Below, in pieces: positions 1 through 5,808 of a DNA stretch of 5,875 bases; the first letter of the stretch is position 1; every line of letters begins with the position of its first letter. The translations under genes and the position numbers were made by a program. Source of the stretch: JAKBCQ01 sp021807585 (GTDB taxonomy: Bacteria; Planctomycetota; Planctomycetia; Isosphaerales; Isosphaeraceae); NCBI GenBank assembly GCA_027325115.1, contig DAHWFG010000529.1, positions 1-5,875 on the forward strand, in the 5' to 3' direction. The notes below the pieces were generated by a model. That model saw nothing but the letters and a program-made list of their open reading frames with translations. It was not told the DNA's origin and did not search any database.

Positions 1-485
1 GGAGTCGTTTGAACAATCGTTGTACCGCAAACCGAGCACGGCGCCTTGCAGCGCTTGCCGATGCGTTTGAGCCCCTTCTTGGCCCAAAGTCGAGCACGCA
101 GGCTCTTATCGCTCGCCGCGGCCTTGGATAAGGCCATGTGAGCCTCGGGCGTGCACGGCGCCATCTTGGACAGCGATTCGACCGCGGCGCGTCGTACGCT
201 TCCGCAACAATCCACCAAAAGAGCCGTCGACAACGTGGCGACAACCTCGGGATGGCACCGCCAATCGACGCTTTTCAAATGACGCGCCGCTCGCGCTCGC
301 TCGTGTTCATCGGGATTCGTCGAGAGAGCCGTTAGATCGGCGGCCAACCCCGGCTCGCTGATCCCGCATGTCGAACAGCACGCCGTTTCAACGACCTTCG
401 ATCGATGATGACCGTTCGCGTACACTCCCGTTACACCGATTAATCCCAAAAGCAACGCCAATGTGAGTCGTTTGAACAAAATCAT
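1..485 (-). CDS. Secreted Cys-rich HEAT-repeat protein, 3' end missing
   Basis: An open frame runs leftwards from an ATG at 485-483 for 161 codons without a stop and leaves the window, so the C-terminus is missing. AGGGAG (494-499) lies 8 nt upstream and fixes the start. Residues 1-23 form a classic signal peptide (MILFKR, Leu-rich core, cleavage about VYA-NG), so the protein is probably exported. A short His/Cys segment follows (NGHH; Cys36, 37, 40). Three helical units then resemble HEAT repeats: about 47-72 (LAADLTAL...RAARHLKSVD), 79-108 (HPEVVATL...VRRAAVESLSKM) and 113-142 (TPEAHMALSKAA...KKGLKRIG). More cysteines sit at 77, 93-94, 111, 146, 150 and 153 (RCKAPCSVCG), suggesting disulfides or metal binding. 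HEAT repeats usually mediate protein binding. Similar Cys-rich secreted HEAT proteins are, as I recall, common in planctomycetes; the specific role is unknown. Confidence 0.85.
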   Translation of the reverse strand, partial: MILFKRLTLALLLGLIGVTGVYANGHHRSKVVETACCSTCGISEPGLAADLTALSTNPDEHERARAARHLKSVDWRCHPEVVATLSTALLVDCCGSVRRAAVESLSKMAPCTPEAHMALSKAAASDKSLRARLWAKKGLKRIGKRCKAPCSVCGTTIVQTT

Positions 486-618
486 CGCCGATACTCCCTG
501 TGTGGTCGATCTTGATGCCGATACAATTATGTCAACCAACCCGACCCGAAGTCAAACGAATTTGCTTGCTCAGACCGCCTAAAGCCCCCAAGCTATTGAA
601 CCGAGGCGATATTTTCGG
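486..618. other. Divergent intergenic region with weak promoter signals
   Basis: This 133-nt gap separates the minus-strand HEAT gene from the plus-strand membrane-protein gene and must hold both promoters. On the minus strand a perfect TTGACA (535-530) could be a -35 box, but the hexamer 17 nt further on (AGATCG) is a poor -10, so this is only a candidate. No convincing promoter was seen for the plus-strand gene. No hairpin or small gene was found. Confidence 0.5.
494..499 (-). promoter_or_regulatory. Ribosome binding site of the HEAT-repeat gene
   Basis: Read on the minus strand this is AGGGAG, 8 nt before the ATG at 485. It decides the start of a gene that is otherwise visible only as an open frame running off the window. 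Confidence 0.75.
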
Positions 619-1641
619 ATGAAAGCGACGCGCAGGGTAGAAATTGCCGCGATGATCACGCATCTCGCGGCGTTGGTTTCGAGTTGGATCGCGGTCGTTT
701 TCGCTCCGAGATCGAGCACGAGCTACGTACTGTCGGCTTGGATTTTGGCGCTGATTCCGCTGGTTCGAGGTTGGATCGGCTGCCGCGGAACCGCGGCGCG
801 GCTGGTGATCGCGTGGGGTTTCGTCGCGGTCGGTTTGGGAACCTGTGCGTTACTGGTCGGAGCGAACGAGCCGATATCGAGCGGACGCGACCTCGCCGGG
901 CTCGTTCACTTCATGACGTCGCTCGCGGTGATCGCGGCGCTCGTCGCGGTGCTGAACGCGCGTCGTCCCGGAACGGGAGCGTGGGCCATATTAACATGCT
1001 TAATGGTGAGTATATTCTTGTTTACGTGGTATCAAGAGGAAGGGATTGGTCCCCTGCTCGTTCATTTGCGTCCCGTTCGGCTGCATTTTCCGTGGAACGT
1101 CTTTCTGGCGTTGTTGATTGTGATGGGGACGACGAATTACGCGACGACGCGATTCGGCACGGCGGCTTTGATGACGGCGATCGGCCTGGCGATCGAATGG
1201 CGGCTTGTCACCGCGCCCGATCGTTTCTCGCCGACGGGTCGATCGCTTTGTTATATGGCGATTCCGCTGGCGTACACGACATCGGTTTGGGTTTCGTGGG
1301 TGGTCGGAACCTTGCCGGCTCGAGGTCGGCGAGATTCGACCGACGCCGAACGGATCTGGTTTTGGTTCCGCGATCGTTGGGGGGTCGTTTGGGGTTTGCG
1401 GGTTCAAGACCGGTTCAATCAATCGGCGCAGGCTCGAAAATGGCCGCTCCGCCTCTCATGGCACGGATTTGAGCCGGCTTCCTGGCCGAGCGAACGATCG
1501 GCTGACGACTTGCTTGATGAGATCGACGGCGAATTCCGGATGATGCTTCGCCGGTTCGTAACGGCCGAGCGGATGGCCGAAGTTGCGAGAGAACCACGAG
1601 GGGGACTCGGCGAGGGAGCCCCGGGGGTTGTGATTCGGTAA
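619..1641 (+). CDS. Multi-pass membrane protein, unknown function
   Basis: The product is 340 aa and is not assigned to a named family. Hydrophobic segments are visible at about residues 9-29, 37-54, 61-81, 92-113, 121-138, 157-173, 179-194 and 209-231, giving roughly eight membrane spans. A soluble tail of about 110 residues follows. Its first part (245-285) is rich in Trp and Arg (ERIWFWFRDRWGVVWGLRVQDRFN... WPLRLSWHGF); 291-322 looks like one amphipathic helix (DDLLDEIDGEFRMMLRRF); the end is Gly-rich and looks disordered. The ATG at 619 is preceded by GAGG at 603-606 with a long 12-nt spacer, so initiation looks weak; Met12 (652) is an alternative start. The AI-2E-family gene lies 184 nt downstream on the same strand. 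The conserved-looking tail suggests a real gene family, possibly planctomycete-specific, but this is inference. Codons at 982-1035 are unusually AT-rich. Confidence 0.8.
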   Translation: MKATRRVEIAAMITHLAALVSSWIAVVFAPRSSTSYVLSAWILALIPLVRGWIGCRGTAARLVIAWGFVAVGLGTCALLVGANEPISSGRDLAGLVHFMTSLAVIAALVAVLNARRPGTGAWAILTCLMVSIFLFTWYQEEGIGPLLVHLRPVRLHFPWNVFLALLIVMGTTNYATTRFGTAALMTAIGLAIEWRLVTAPDRFSPTGRSLCYMAIPLAYTTSVWVSWVVGTLPARGRRDSTDAERIWFWFRDRWGVVWGLRVQDRFNQSAQARKWPLRLSWHGFEPASWPSERSADDLLDEIDGEFRMMLRRFVTAERMAEVAREPRGGLGEGAPGVVIR

Positions 1642-1774
1642 GGTCGAGCATTTGTCGAAGGAGAGTCGATCAACGGTTCCTGATCGATTCGAGACGTTGA
1701 AGCGGCTTTGCGGTCGATCTTGTGGTAATGATCGATCCGATCGATGATGGGTCTGAAAGCGATTGAACGTGATC

Positions 1775-1802
1775 GAGGATTACGAATCGAGAATTACGAA
1801 TC
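1775..1802 (+). repeat. Two tandem 14-bp repeats
   Basis: GAGGATTACGAATC (1775-1788) is followed directly by GAGAATTACGAATC (1789-1802), with one mismatch. The pair ends 12 nt before the AAGGAG site of the transporter gene, so it probably lies in the mRNA leader. It could be a protein-binding site or a copy of a short dispersed repeat; the window alone cannot separate these. Confidence 0.7.
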
Positions 1803-1814
1803 CAAACAAACGAC

Positions 1815-1820
1815 AAGGAG
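1815..1820 (+). promoter_or_regulatory. Ribosome binding site deciding a GTG start
   Basis: AAGGAG lies 5 nt before the GTG at 1826. It supports this start over the in-frame TTG at 1763, which would add 21 polar residues encoded partly by the tandem repeat. Confidence 0.8.
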
Positions 1821-1825
1821 ACGAC

Positions 1826-2983
1826 GTGGCGAGGACATCGCGAACCGCGACATCGGCTTTGGTCGTTTTGGCCGTGCTCGGCTGCATGACGGCGCTCTAT
1901 TCGTTGCGATCGATCCTGATCCCGATCGCGCTCGCTCTGCTGCTGGCGTGCCTGTTTTCTCCGGTGACGACGGCGATGCGCCGGGTGCTCAAATTGAACG
2001 CGACGAGCGCCGCGGTGCTCCTCTTTTTTGTCACGGGATTGATCGGGCTTTACGTCATCAGCCTGACGACCGAAAGCCTGATTCAGGCATCGGAGACGCT
2101 TTCGAGCGATGTTAAAGAAATGGCGGGAGAGATGAGCAGGCGCGTCGACGACGCGTACCGCGACCACCCGATCCTCCGCGGCGTTCTCCCCGATCCGCAT
2201 ACGATCAACGTTTTAGGAGATATGAACGCATTTTTGATACAAGGCTTGCGCAAATCGTTTAGCGATTTAACTTATGTATTAATTGAAGGATTTATTGTTT
2301 TAATTTTGGTGTTATTTTTATTGGCGGAGGGGGAGATGCTTGCGCCCAAGGTGATTCGATTGTTCACACCGACCGTGGGGGATCTGGAATCGGCCGAGCG
2401 GACGCTCAAATCGATCACGCACAAGGTGCGGGCGTTTTTGATGGCTCGCACGCTGATCAATCTCGGCCTGGGGATGGTGCTTTCGGTTTCGTTATGGCTT
2501 ATGGGTGTGCATTACGCTTTGGTGTTGGGGTTGATCGCCGCGGTGACGAATTACGTTCCGTATGTGGGCCAGATTGTCGGAGGATCGATACCGGTCGTGC
2601 TGACGCTGGGGCAAACGGGTTCGTTGGGGTCGGCGCTTTTGGTCGCGGCGGTGTTCACGGCGATCGTCGGGCTCGAGGGATATGTCGTCACGCCGTACAT
2701 CATGGGTCGATCGCTCGATTTAAACGGCACGACGGTTTTGATCACGTGTTTATTTTGGGGCTTTTTGTGGGGATTGGTGGGTTTGATTTTGGCGATGCCG
2801 ATCACCGCGAGCATCAAGTTGATTCTCGAAGAGATACCCGACATGCGTCCCTGGGCCGATCTGATGAGCCAGGAACGGAGCGATCCTCGGCTCGAACGGA
2901 TGAAAGCCGACCCGACGATCGACGCCGATCGCGAATCGTCGCGGCTCGCCGCCGAAAGCGTCGAGATTTTCCCGCGAGGGTAA
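1826..2983 (+). CDS. AI-2E family transporter (PerM/UPF0118-like)
   Basis: The product is 385 aa from the GTG start, the usual size for the AI-2E transporter family (PF01594). The expected layout is visible: N-terminal hydrophobic segments at about 11-48 (SLRSILIPIALALLLACLFSP) and 61-83, a soluble helical stretch at about 84-148, then spans at about 149-167, 205-226 and 229-250. Family-type motifs are NYVPYVG (242-248), TPYIMGRSLDLNG (289-301) and the Gly-rich last span WGLVGLILAMP (about 314-324). The charged tail after about 340 is cytoplasmic or disordered. Characterised members differ in substrate: E. coli TqsA is linked to export of the signal AI-2, others to Na+/H+ exchange, so the substrate cannot be read here. 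No luxS or signal-synthesis gene is in view. Codons at 2211-2326 form a sharp AT-rich island. The gene is convergent with the next one. Confidence 0.93.
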   Translation: MARTSRTATSALVVLAVLGCMTALYSLRSILIPIALALLLACLFSPVTTAMRRVLKLNATSAAVLLFFVTGLIGLYVISLTTESLIQASETLSSDVKEMAGEMSRRVDDAYRDHPILRGVLPDPHTINVLGDMNAFLIQGLRKSFSDLTYVLIEGFIVLILVLFLLAEGEMLAPKVIRLFTPTVGDLESAERTLKSITHKVRAFLMARTLINLGLGMVLSVSLWLMGVHYALVLGLIAAVTNYVPYVGQIVGGSIPVVLTLGQTGSLGSALLVAAVFTAIVGLEGYVVTPYIMGRSLDLNGTTVLITCLFWGFLWGLVGLILAMPITASIKLILEEIPDMRPWADLMSQERSDPRLERMKADPTIDADRESSRLAAESVEIFPRG

Positions 2984-3059
2984 AGCGGAGGCGCTTAAAA
3001 AACAATTCGATCCTGAACCGGCCAATCCGATCAACAAATCGATCAGAATAAAACAGGAT
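2983..3059. terminator. Possible terminator region between convergent genes
   Basis: The 89-nt gap between the two stops has two weak structures. AAGCG-GAGG-CGCTT (2983-2996) is a 5-bp stem followed by six A on the plus strand. ATCCTG (3010-3015) pairs with CAGGAT (3054-3059) across a 38-nt loop. Read on the minus strand, the second hairpin is followed after 7 nt by six T (3002-2997), which could end the minus-strand gene. Neither is a textbook intrinsic terminator. Confidence 0.3.
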
Positions 3060-3072
3060 TGCTTCACCTAAT

Positions 3073-4083
3073 CTAGTTTTCTTTGTTTTCCTTCACTCGA
3101 TGAAACATTACGATTTCAAAAGGATCTCCGTTTTTCAGTCGTTCTGAGAAGCAAACAATCAGCTTATCTTTGGATACGAAGTACGCGAAAGACATAACCC
3201 TTATTTCTTTGGGCGTCTCATCAATATGAACATCAAGCTCGGGGACGCCTGTCGACCCTATTTCAAAATTAATAATCTTCAAATTTGATCCGATTTTATC
3301 GGTTTCATACGATCCTTTAATCGTTGAATTTCCGTGGTTTTTATCTTTGGATTCGATGCTAAGGCTTCTTAACCCGAAGATTAATCTCGTTTCATCGAGT
3401 TCTCCTTCACCGATCTTCATCCTTCCAAACCAAGTACCGACCAGCTTATCCGAATCGTCTCGATCTTCGTCGGCATTTTCATGCTCCTTGGTTGTTTGAT
3501 CTTTTTTAACATGCTCCGTTTCGTTTACTTTTCTATTCGATTCGCCTCCTTCGACAACGATCGAGGAATCCGTCTTTCCTCTCGATGCGGGCGCGGGCGC
3601 GGGCGCGGCCGACTGCTTTTGATCGATTCCCGTATCGCCGATCGTAGACGTTTTCTCAACGGCATTCCGACATTCCGAATTCTTTTCGTTTCGGCCCGAT
3701 TCATACGGAAAATCTAAAGATTTCACAGATGTTAGATCGATCTCGATTGTGCCGATAGAAGACTTCATTGAAATCGGAGTTTCGAAGTTGCAGACGACTT
3801 GACACCCGTCTTTAAAATGAACCATTGTATGATAAATGATCTGATAACCGGGTAGGACGTTATAATCATGGTTTTCATGATGTGTGATATTGATAACTGA
3901 TCCCGATCCGATCGAGAACGTCCCCAAATCCGATTTCAATTTAATCGTTTGCTCGTCGATCTCTCCGACAAGAACCGATCCCTCGATCGATTCGACTCGT
4001 ACTTTGCGCTTCGATTCGCCGGCTTGTGCGGCCGAACCGATCGAAATCCCCGCGAGAACCGCCAAGACGACGAGGTAACGCAT
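3073..4083 (-). CDS. Secreted protein: duplicated beta unit, linker, TIGR03067-like domain
   Basis: The product is 336 aa. The start is the ATG at 4083, with GGGAGGA 7 nt upstream and a signal peptide right after it (MRYLVVLAVLAGISIGSAAQA, cleavage about AQA-GES); a longer in-frame start at 4164 would bury that signal. Residues 28-66 and 86-125 look like a duplicated beta-strand unit, aligning at EGSVLVGEI/DGCQVVCNF, IKLKSDLGTFSI/ISMKSSIGTIEI and SVINI/SVKSL; similar units occur in planctomycete secreted proteins. Residues 127-212 are a charged, low-complexity linker with an Ala-Pro run (159-166). Residues 214-330 resemble the planctomycete TIGR03067 domain, a small lipocalin-like barrel: LVGTW near its start, IKGSYETD, LKIINFEI, then DKLIVCFSE near the end. 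No catalytic motif is seen; a periplasmic or surface role is inferred. GC is near 40% in sampled 60-nt lines, against 63-67% in the neighbouring genes. Confidence 0.85.
   Translation of the reverse strand: MRYLVVLAVLAGISIGSAAQAGESKRKVRVESIEGSVLVGEIDEQTIKLKSDLGTFSIGSGSVINITHHENHDYNVLPGYQIIYHTMVHFKDGCQVVCNFETPISMKSSIGTIEIDLTSVKSLDFPYESGRNEKNSECRNAVEKTSTIGDTGIDQKQSAAPAPAPASRGKTDSSIVVEGGESNRKVNETEHVKKDQTTKEHENADEDRDDSDKLVGTWFGRMKIGEGELDETRLIFGLRSLSIESKDKNHGNSTIKGSYETDKIGSNLKIINFEIGSTGVPELDVHIDETPKEIRVMSFAYFVSKDKLIVCFSERLKNGDPFEIVMFHRVKENKEN
3587..3610. repeat. GCGGGC hexanucleotide microsatellite
   Basis: Three perfect GCGGGC units (3587-3604) and a variant GCGGCC (3605-3610) lie inside the minus-strand gene and encode the Ala-Pro run of its linker. 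The unit is 6 bp, so gain or loss of copies would change the linker by Ala-Pro without breaking the frame. The tract is GC-only in an otherwise AT-leaning gene. Confidence 0.85.
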
Positions 4084-4090
4084 AGATGAA

Positions 4091-4097
4091 TCCTCCC
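4091..4097 (-). promoter_or_regulatory. Ribosome binding site of the secreted TIGR03067-like protein
   Basis: Read on the minus strand this is GGGAGGA, 7 nt before the ATG at 4083. It supports the internal start, immediately before the signal peptide, over the upstream ATG at 4164. Confidence 0.8.
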
Positions 4098-4263
4098 GGT
4101 GTGAAAACGATCCTCGTTCAAGAATCGTATCAGCCGCCAAGCGTATCCCTGGGATTCTCAGCATTCAAGAGCGTTTTTTCATTCGCAAGAACAAGAAGAA
4201 CGTAGGATTTCGATTATGCATCCTTTCTCGTCGCCATCGTAGAGCGAACATTCACAACCGAAC

Positions 4264-4349
4264 GCGGCGCTTTTCTCACGCCGAATTCGCGTGGTTCTCG
4301 TTCCGTTTTCTTTGTTCGCTCGTCTTTCGCGATTGACCGAAAGCGCCGC
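4264..4349. repeat. 10-bp inverted repeat in intergenic region
   Basis: GCGGCGCTTT (4264-4273) and AAAGCGCCGC (4340-4349) are exact reverse complements, 66 nt apart. The loop holds a further 5-bp stem around the palindrome CGAATTCG. This could be a structured leader or small RNA, or a protein-binding site; only the pairing is directly seen. Confidence 0.6.
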
Positions 4350-4392
4350 TTGAGCGTAGGATTCCGCGGCCCAGGATGGGCGGGATGCGCGC

Positions 4393-5808
4393 ATGTCCAA
4401 ATGGATCGGAAGGAAAGAGCGAATCGCGGCGATTCCTCGATCGTATCGGCTCGGGCCGTGGCTCGAAGCCGCGACGATGCTGAGGCTGATCGCCGCGTGT
4501 CTCGTGCAATGGTACGTCCAAAAACGGGGACGTCTTTGTCTGTTCCCCGATACCGAGGTTTATTGGCGATTGGCGCAAACGATTGTCCACGGAACGCCTT
4601 ACGAGATCTCGCAATGGGGGATTCCGCATCTTGCGCTGCGAACGCCGGGTTATCCGCTGTTCCTCGCGGCGTTTCAGGCGCTTTTCGGCGATCGCGTCAT
4701 GCCGGTGAGGATCGCGCAGGCGATCTTGGGCGCGGCTTCGGTTTGGCTGACGGTCGGGCTCGTCAGGGCGCTTGATCTTGGCCGTCCAGACGCGGGATCT
4801 CGGCCCGCCGAAAGCATCCCCGAAGCCGGAGCCGAGCGATCGTCGCAAATGCGCCTCGACGGCGTTCCGCCGATCTGGTGGATCGCCGCGGGAATTGCGG
4901 CGTTTGAACCGTATCACGCGTCGTTATCGGTTCTGATTCTTTCCGAATCGCTCTTCACGCCGCTTTTGCTCGCCGCGCTTTGGGGAACCGCGGTCGCGTG
5001 GAGCGGCGACGATCGCGTTCGCCGGAAATCATTCGCGGGGCTCGCTTTCGGAATCGGAGTCGCGCACGGGGCTCTCATTCTGATTCGCCCCTCGTGGGCG
5101 CCGTTCGTTCCGATATCAGTTATCGCGTGGTTGTTCATATATGGTAAATCAATATTCCAGAATTTTAAGCGCCGGCTTGCGGGTTCGACGCTGCTGGTTT
5201 TGGGCGTGACGGTCGTGATGGCGCCGTGGTGGGTGCGGAATGAGGTTGTGTTCGGCCGGTTTGTTCCGACGGCGATCTGGGCGGGCGCGAGCCTGTACGA
5301 CGGACTGAATCCCAAGGCCGATGGATCCAGTAATATGGATTTTTTGAACGATCCCGAGATTTGGCCGCTCGACGAGATTGATCAGGATTCGGAGCTGACT
5401 CGTCGCGCCGTCGCGTTCGCGATCGGCTCGCCGCGTCGTGTTTTCGAGCTCGCGGTCGCCAAAGCGGGACGCTACTTCAGCCCTTGGCCGAACGCCGAGG
5501 TCGCGGCGAGCGCGGGGGTGAAAATCGCGGGGGCGATTATCACGATACCGCTTTATTTGTTGATCGTTTATGGGGTTTGGGATCGGAGGCGCGACCCGCG
5601 GACGCTGTTTCTCACGCTCGGACCGCTTCTGTATTTCGCAATCATACATATGATATTTGTCGGTTCGGTTCGATATCGCGTGGCGGCTTCGGCGCCGTCG
5701 TTCGTTTTGGCGGCGATCGGGTTTAACAAGCTGACTCGGCGAGTCTTAGACGGTTCGGCGCGATCGATCGATGCCGGCGACGGCGGCTCGGGAGGCTTGA
5801 ACCGATGA
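4393..5808 (+). CDS. GT-C family (GT39/ArnT-like) membrane glycosyltransferase
   Basis: The product is 471 aa with about nine or more hydrophobic spans. Members of this superfamily move a sugar from a polyprenyl-phosphate donor to protein or lipid on the outer face of the cytoplasmic membrane; donor and acceptor here are unknown. Supporting features are an N-terminal span (about 24-42), then a first outer loop with an acidic pair (FPDTEVYW, Asp53 and Glu55) where GT-C enzymes carry their catalytic Asp, RTPGYP (83-88), LSESLF (183-188), LIRPSW (230-235), APWWVRN (277-283) and RYFSPWPN (360-367). Residues 128-160 form a Pro/Ala-rich loop. The ATG at 4393 is the first start after the TAG at 4357, but only a weak GGCGGG precedes it; Met29 (4477) is a less likely start. 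The stop overlaps the next gene's ATG. AT-rich codons appear at 5108-5164 and 5638-5662. Confidence 0.85.
   Translation: MSKWIGRKERIAAIPRSYRLGPWLEAATMLRLIAACLVQWYVQKRGRLCLFPDTEVYWRLAQTIVHGTPYEISQWGIPHLALRTPGYPLFLAAFQALFGDRVMPVRIAQAILGAASVWLTVGLVRALDLGRPDAGSRPAESIPEAGAERSSQMRLDGVPPIWWIAAGIAAFEPYHASLSVLILSESLFTPLLLAALWGTAVAWSGDDRVRRKSFAGLAFGIGVAHGALILIRPSWAPFVPISVIAWLFIYGKSIFQNFKRRLAGSTLLVLGVTVVMAPWWVRNEVVFGRFVPTAIWAGASLYDGLNPKADGSSNMDFLNDPEIWPLDEIDQDSELTRRAVAFAIGSPRRVFELAVAKAGRYFSPWPNAEVAASAGVKIAGAIITIPLYLLIVYGVWDRRRDPRTLFLTLGPLLYFAIIHMIFVGSVRYRVAASAPSFVLAAIGFNKLTRRVLDGSARSIDAGDGGSGGLNR
5790..5795 (+). promoter_or_regulatory. Ribosome binding site of the gene starting at 5805
   Basis: GGGAGG lies 9 nt before the ATG at 5805, inside the last codons of the glycosyltransferase gene. 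With the ATGA overlap it supports a real, translationally coupled start. Confidence 0.75.

Larger units (their letters stand above)
1642..1825 (+). other. Intergenic leader before the AI-2E-family gene
   Basis: No gene of its own was found in this 184-nt stretch. It holds an AAGGAG-like site near 1659 with no usable start after it, an imperfect palindrome at 1728-1748 (ATGATCGAT, CCG, ATCGATGAT; 8 of 9 positions pair), a 14-bp tandem repeat (1775-1802), and the ribosome binding site of the next gene. A weak promoter guess is TTGTGG (1720-1725) with GATGAT 17 nt later. No terminator for the upstream gene is visible, so co-transcription of the two membrane-protein genes is possible. Confidence 0.45.
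4084..4392. other. Gene-free divergent region, 309 nt
   Basis: This stretch separates the minus-strand secreted-protein gene from the plus-strand glycosyltransferase and should hold both promoters. No strong promoter was found; on the minus strand TTGAAT followed 17 nt later by TACGCT is a weak candidate. The region contains a 10-bp inverted repeat (arms 4264-4273 and 4340-4349) enclosing a small hairpin (CACGC, CGAATTC, GCGTG, about 4277-4293), a pyrimidine-rich plus strand at about 4294-4328, and two near-copies of CGTAGGATTYCG (4201-4212, 4355-4366). A 73-codon minus-strand frame (4400-4179) lacks a ribosome binding site and is not called as a gene. A TAG at 4357-4359 closes the glycosyltransferase frame upstream. 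Confidence 0.5.

Noticed and set aside
1763..1825. Upstream TTG start for the AI-2E-family protein
   Set aside because: It would add 21 polar residues encoded over the tandem repeat and has no good ribosome binding site, whereas AAGGAG sits 5 nt before the GTG at 1826.
1670..2200. 176-codon minus-strand frame opposite the AI-2E-family gene
   Set aside because: Arg/Gln/His-rich with no recognisable domain; an antisense shadow of a well-supported family.
2983..3002. Hairpin plus six A read as a plus-strand intrinsic terminator
   Set aside because: The tract after the 5-bp stem is A, not T, on the transcribed sense strand; kept only as part of a low-confidence terminator region.
4084..4164. 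Longer N-terminus of the secreted protein from the ATG at 4164
   Set aside because: It would place 27 residues before a standard signal peptide; the ATG at 4083 has GGGAGGA at good spacing.
4179..4400. 73-codon minus-strand frame ending in a Cys-rich tail (GCECSLYDGDEKGC...CSCE)
   Set aside because: No ribosome binding site precedes its start, it overlaps the start of the glycosyltransferase gene, and no domain or signal is visible. The cysteines alone are not enough.
4276..4917. 213-codon minus-strand frame opposite the glycosyltransferase
   Set aside because: Its Arg/Pro-rich, low-complexity product is typical of the antisense of a GC-rich gene; the plus strand carries a clear membrane protein.
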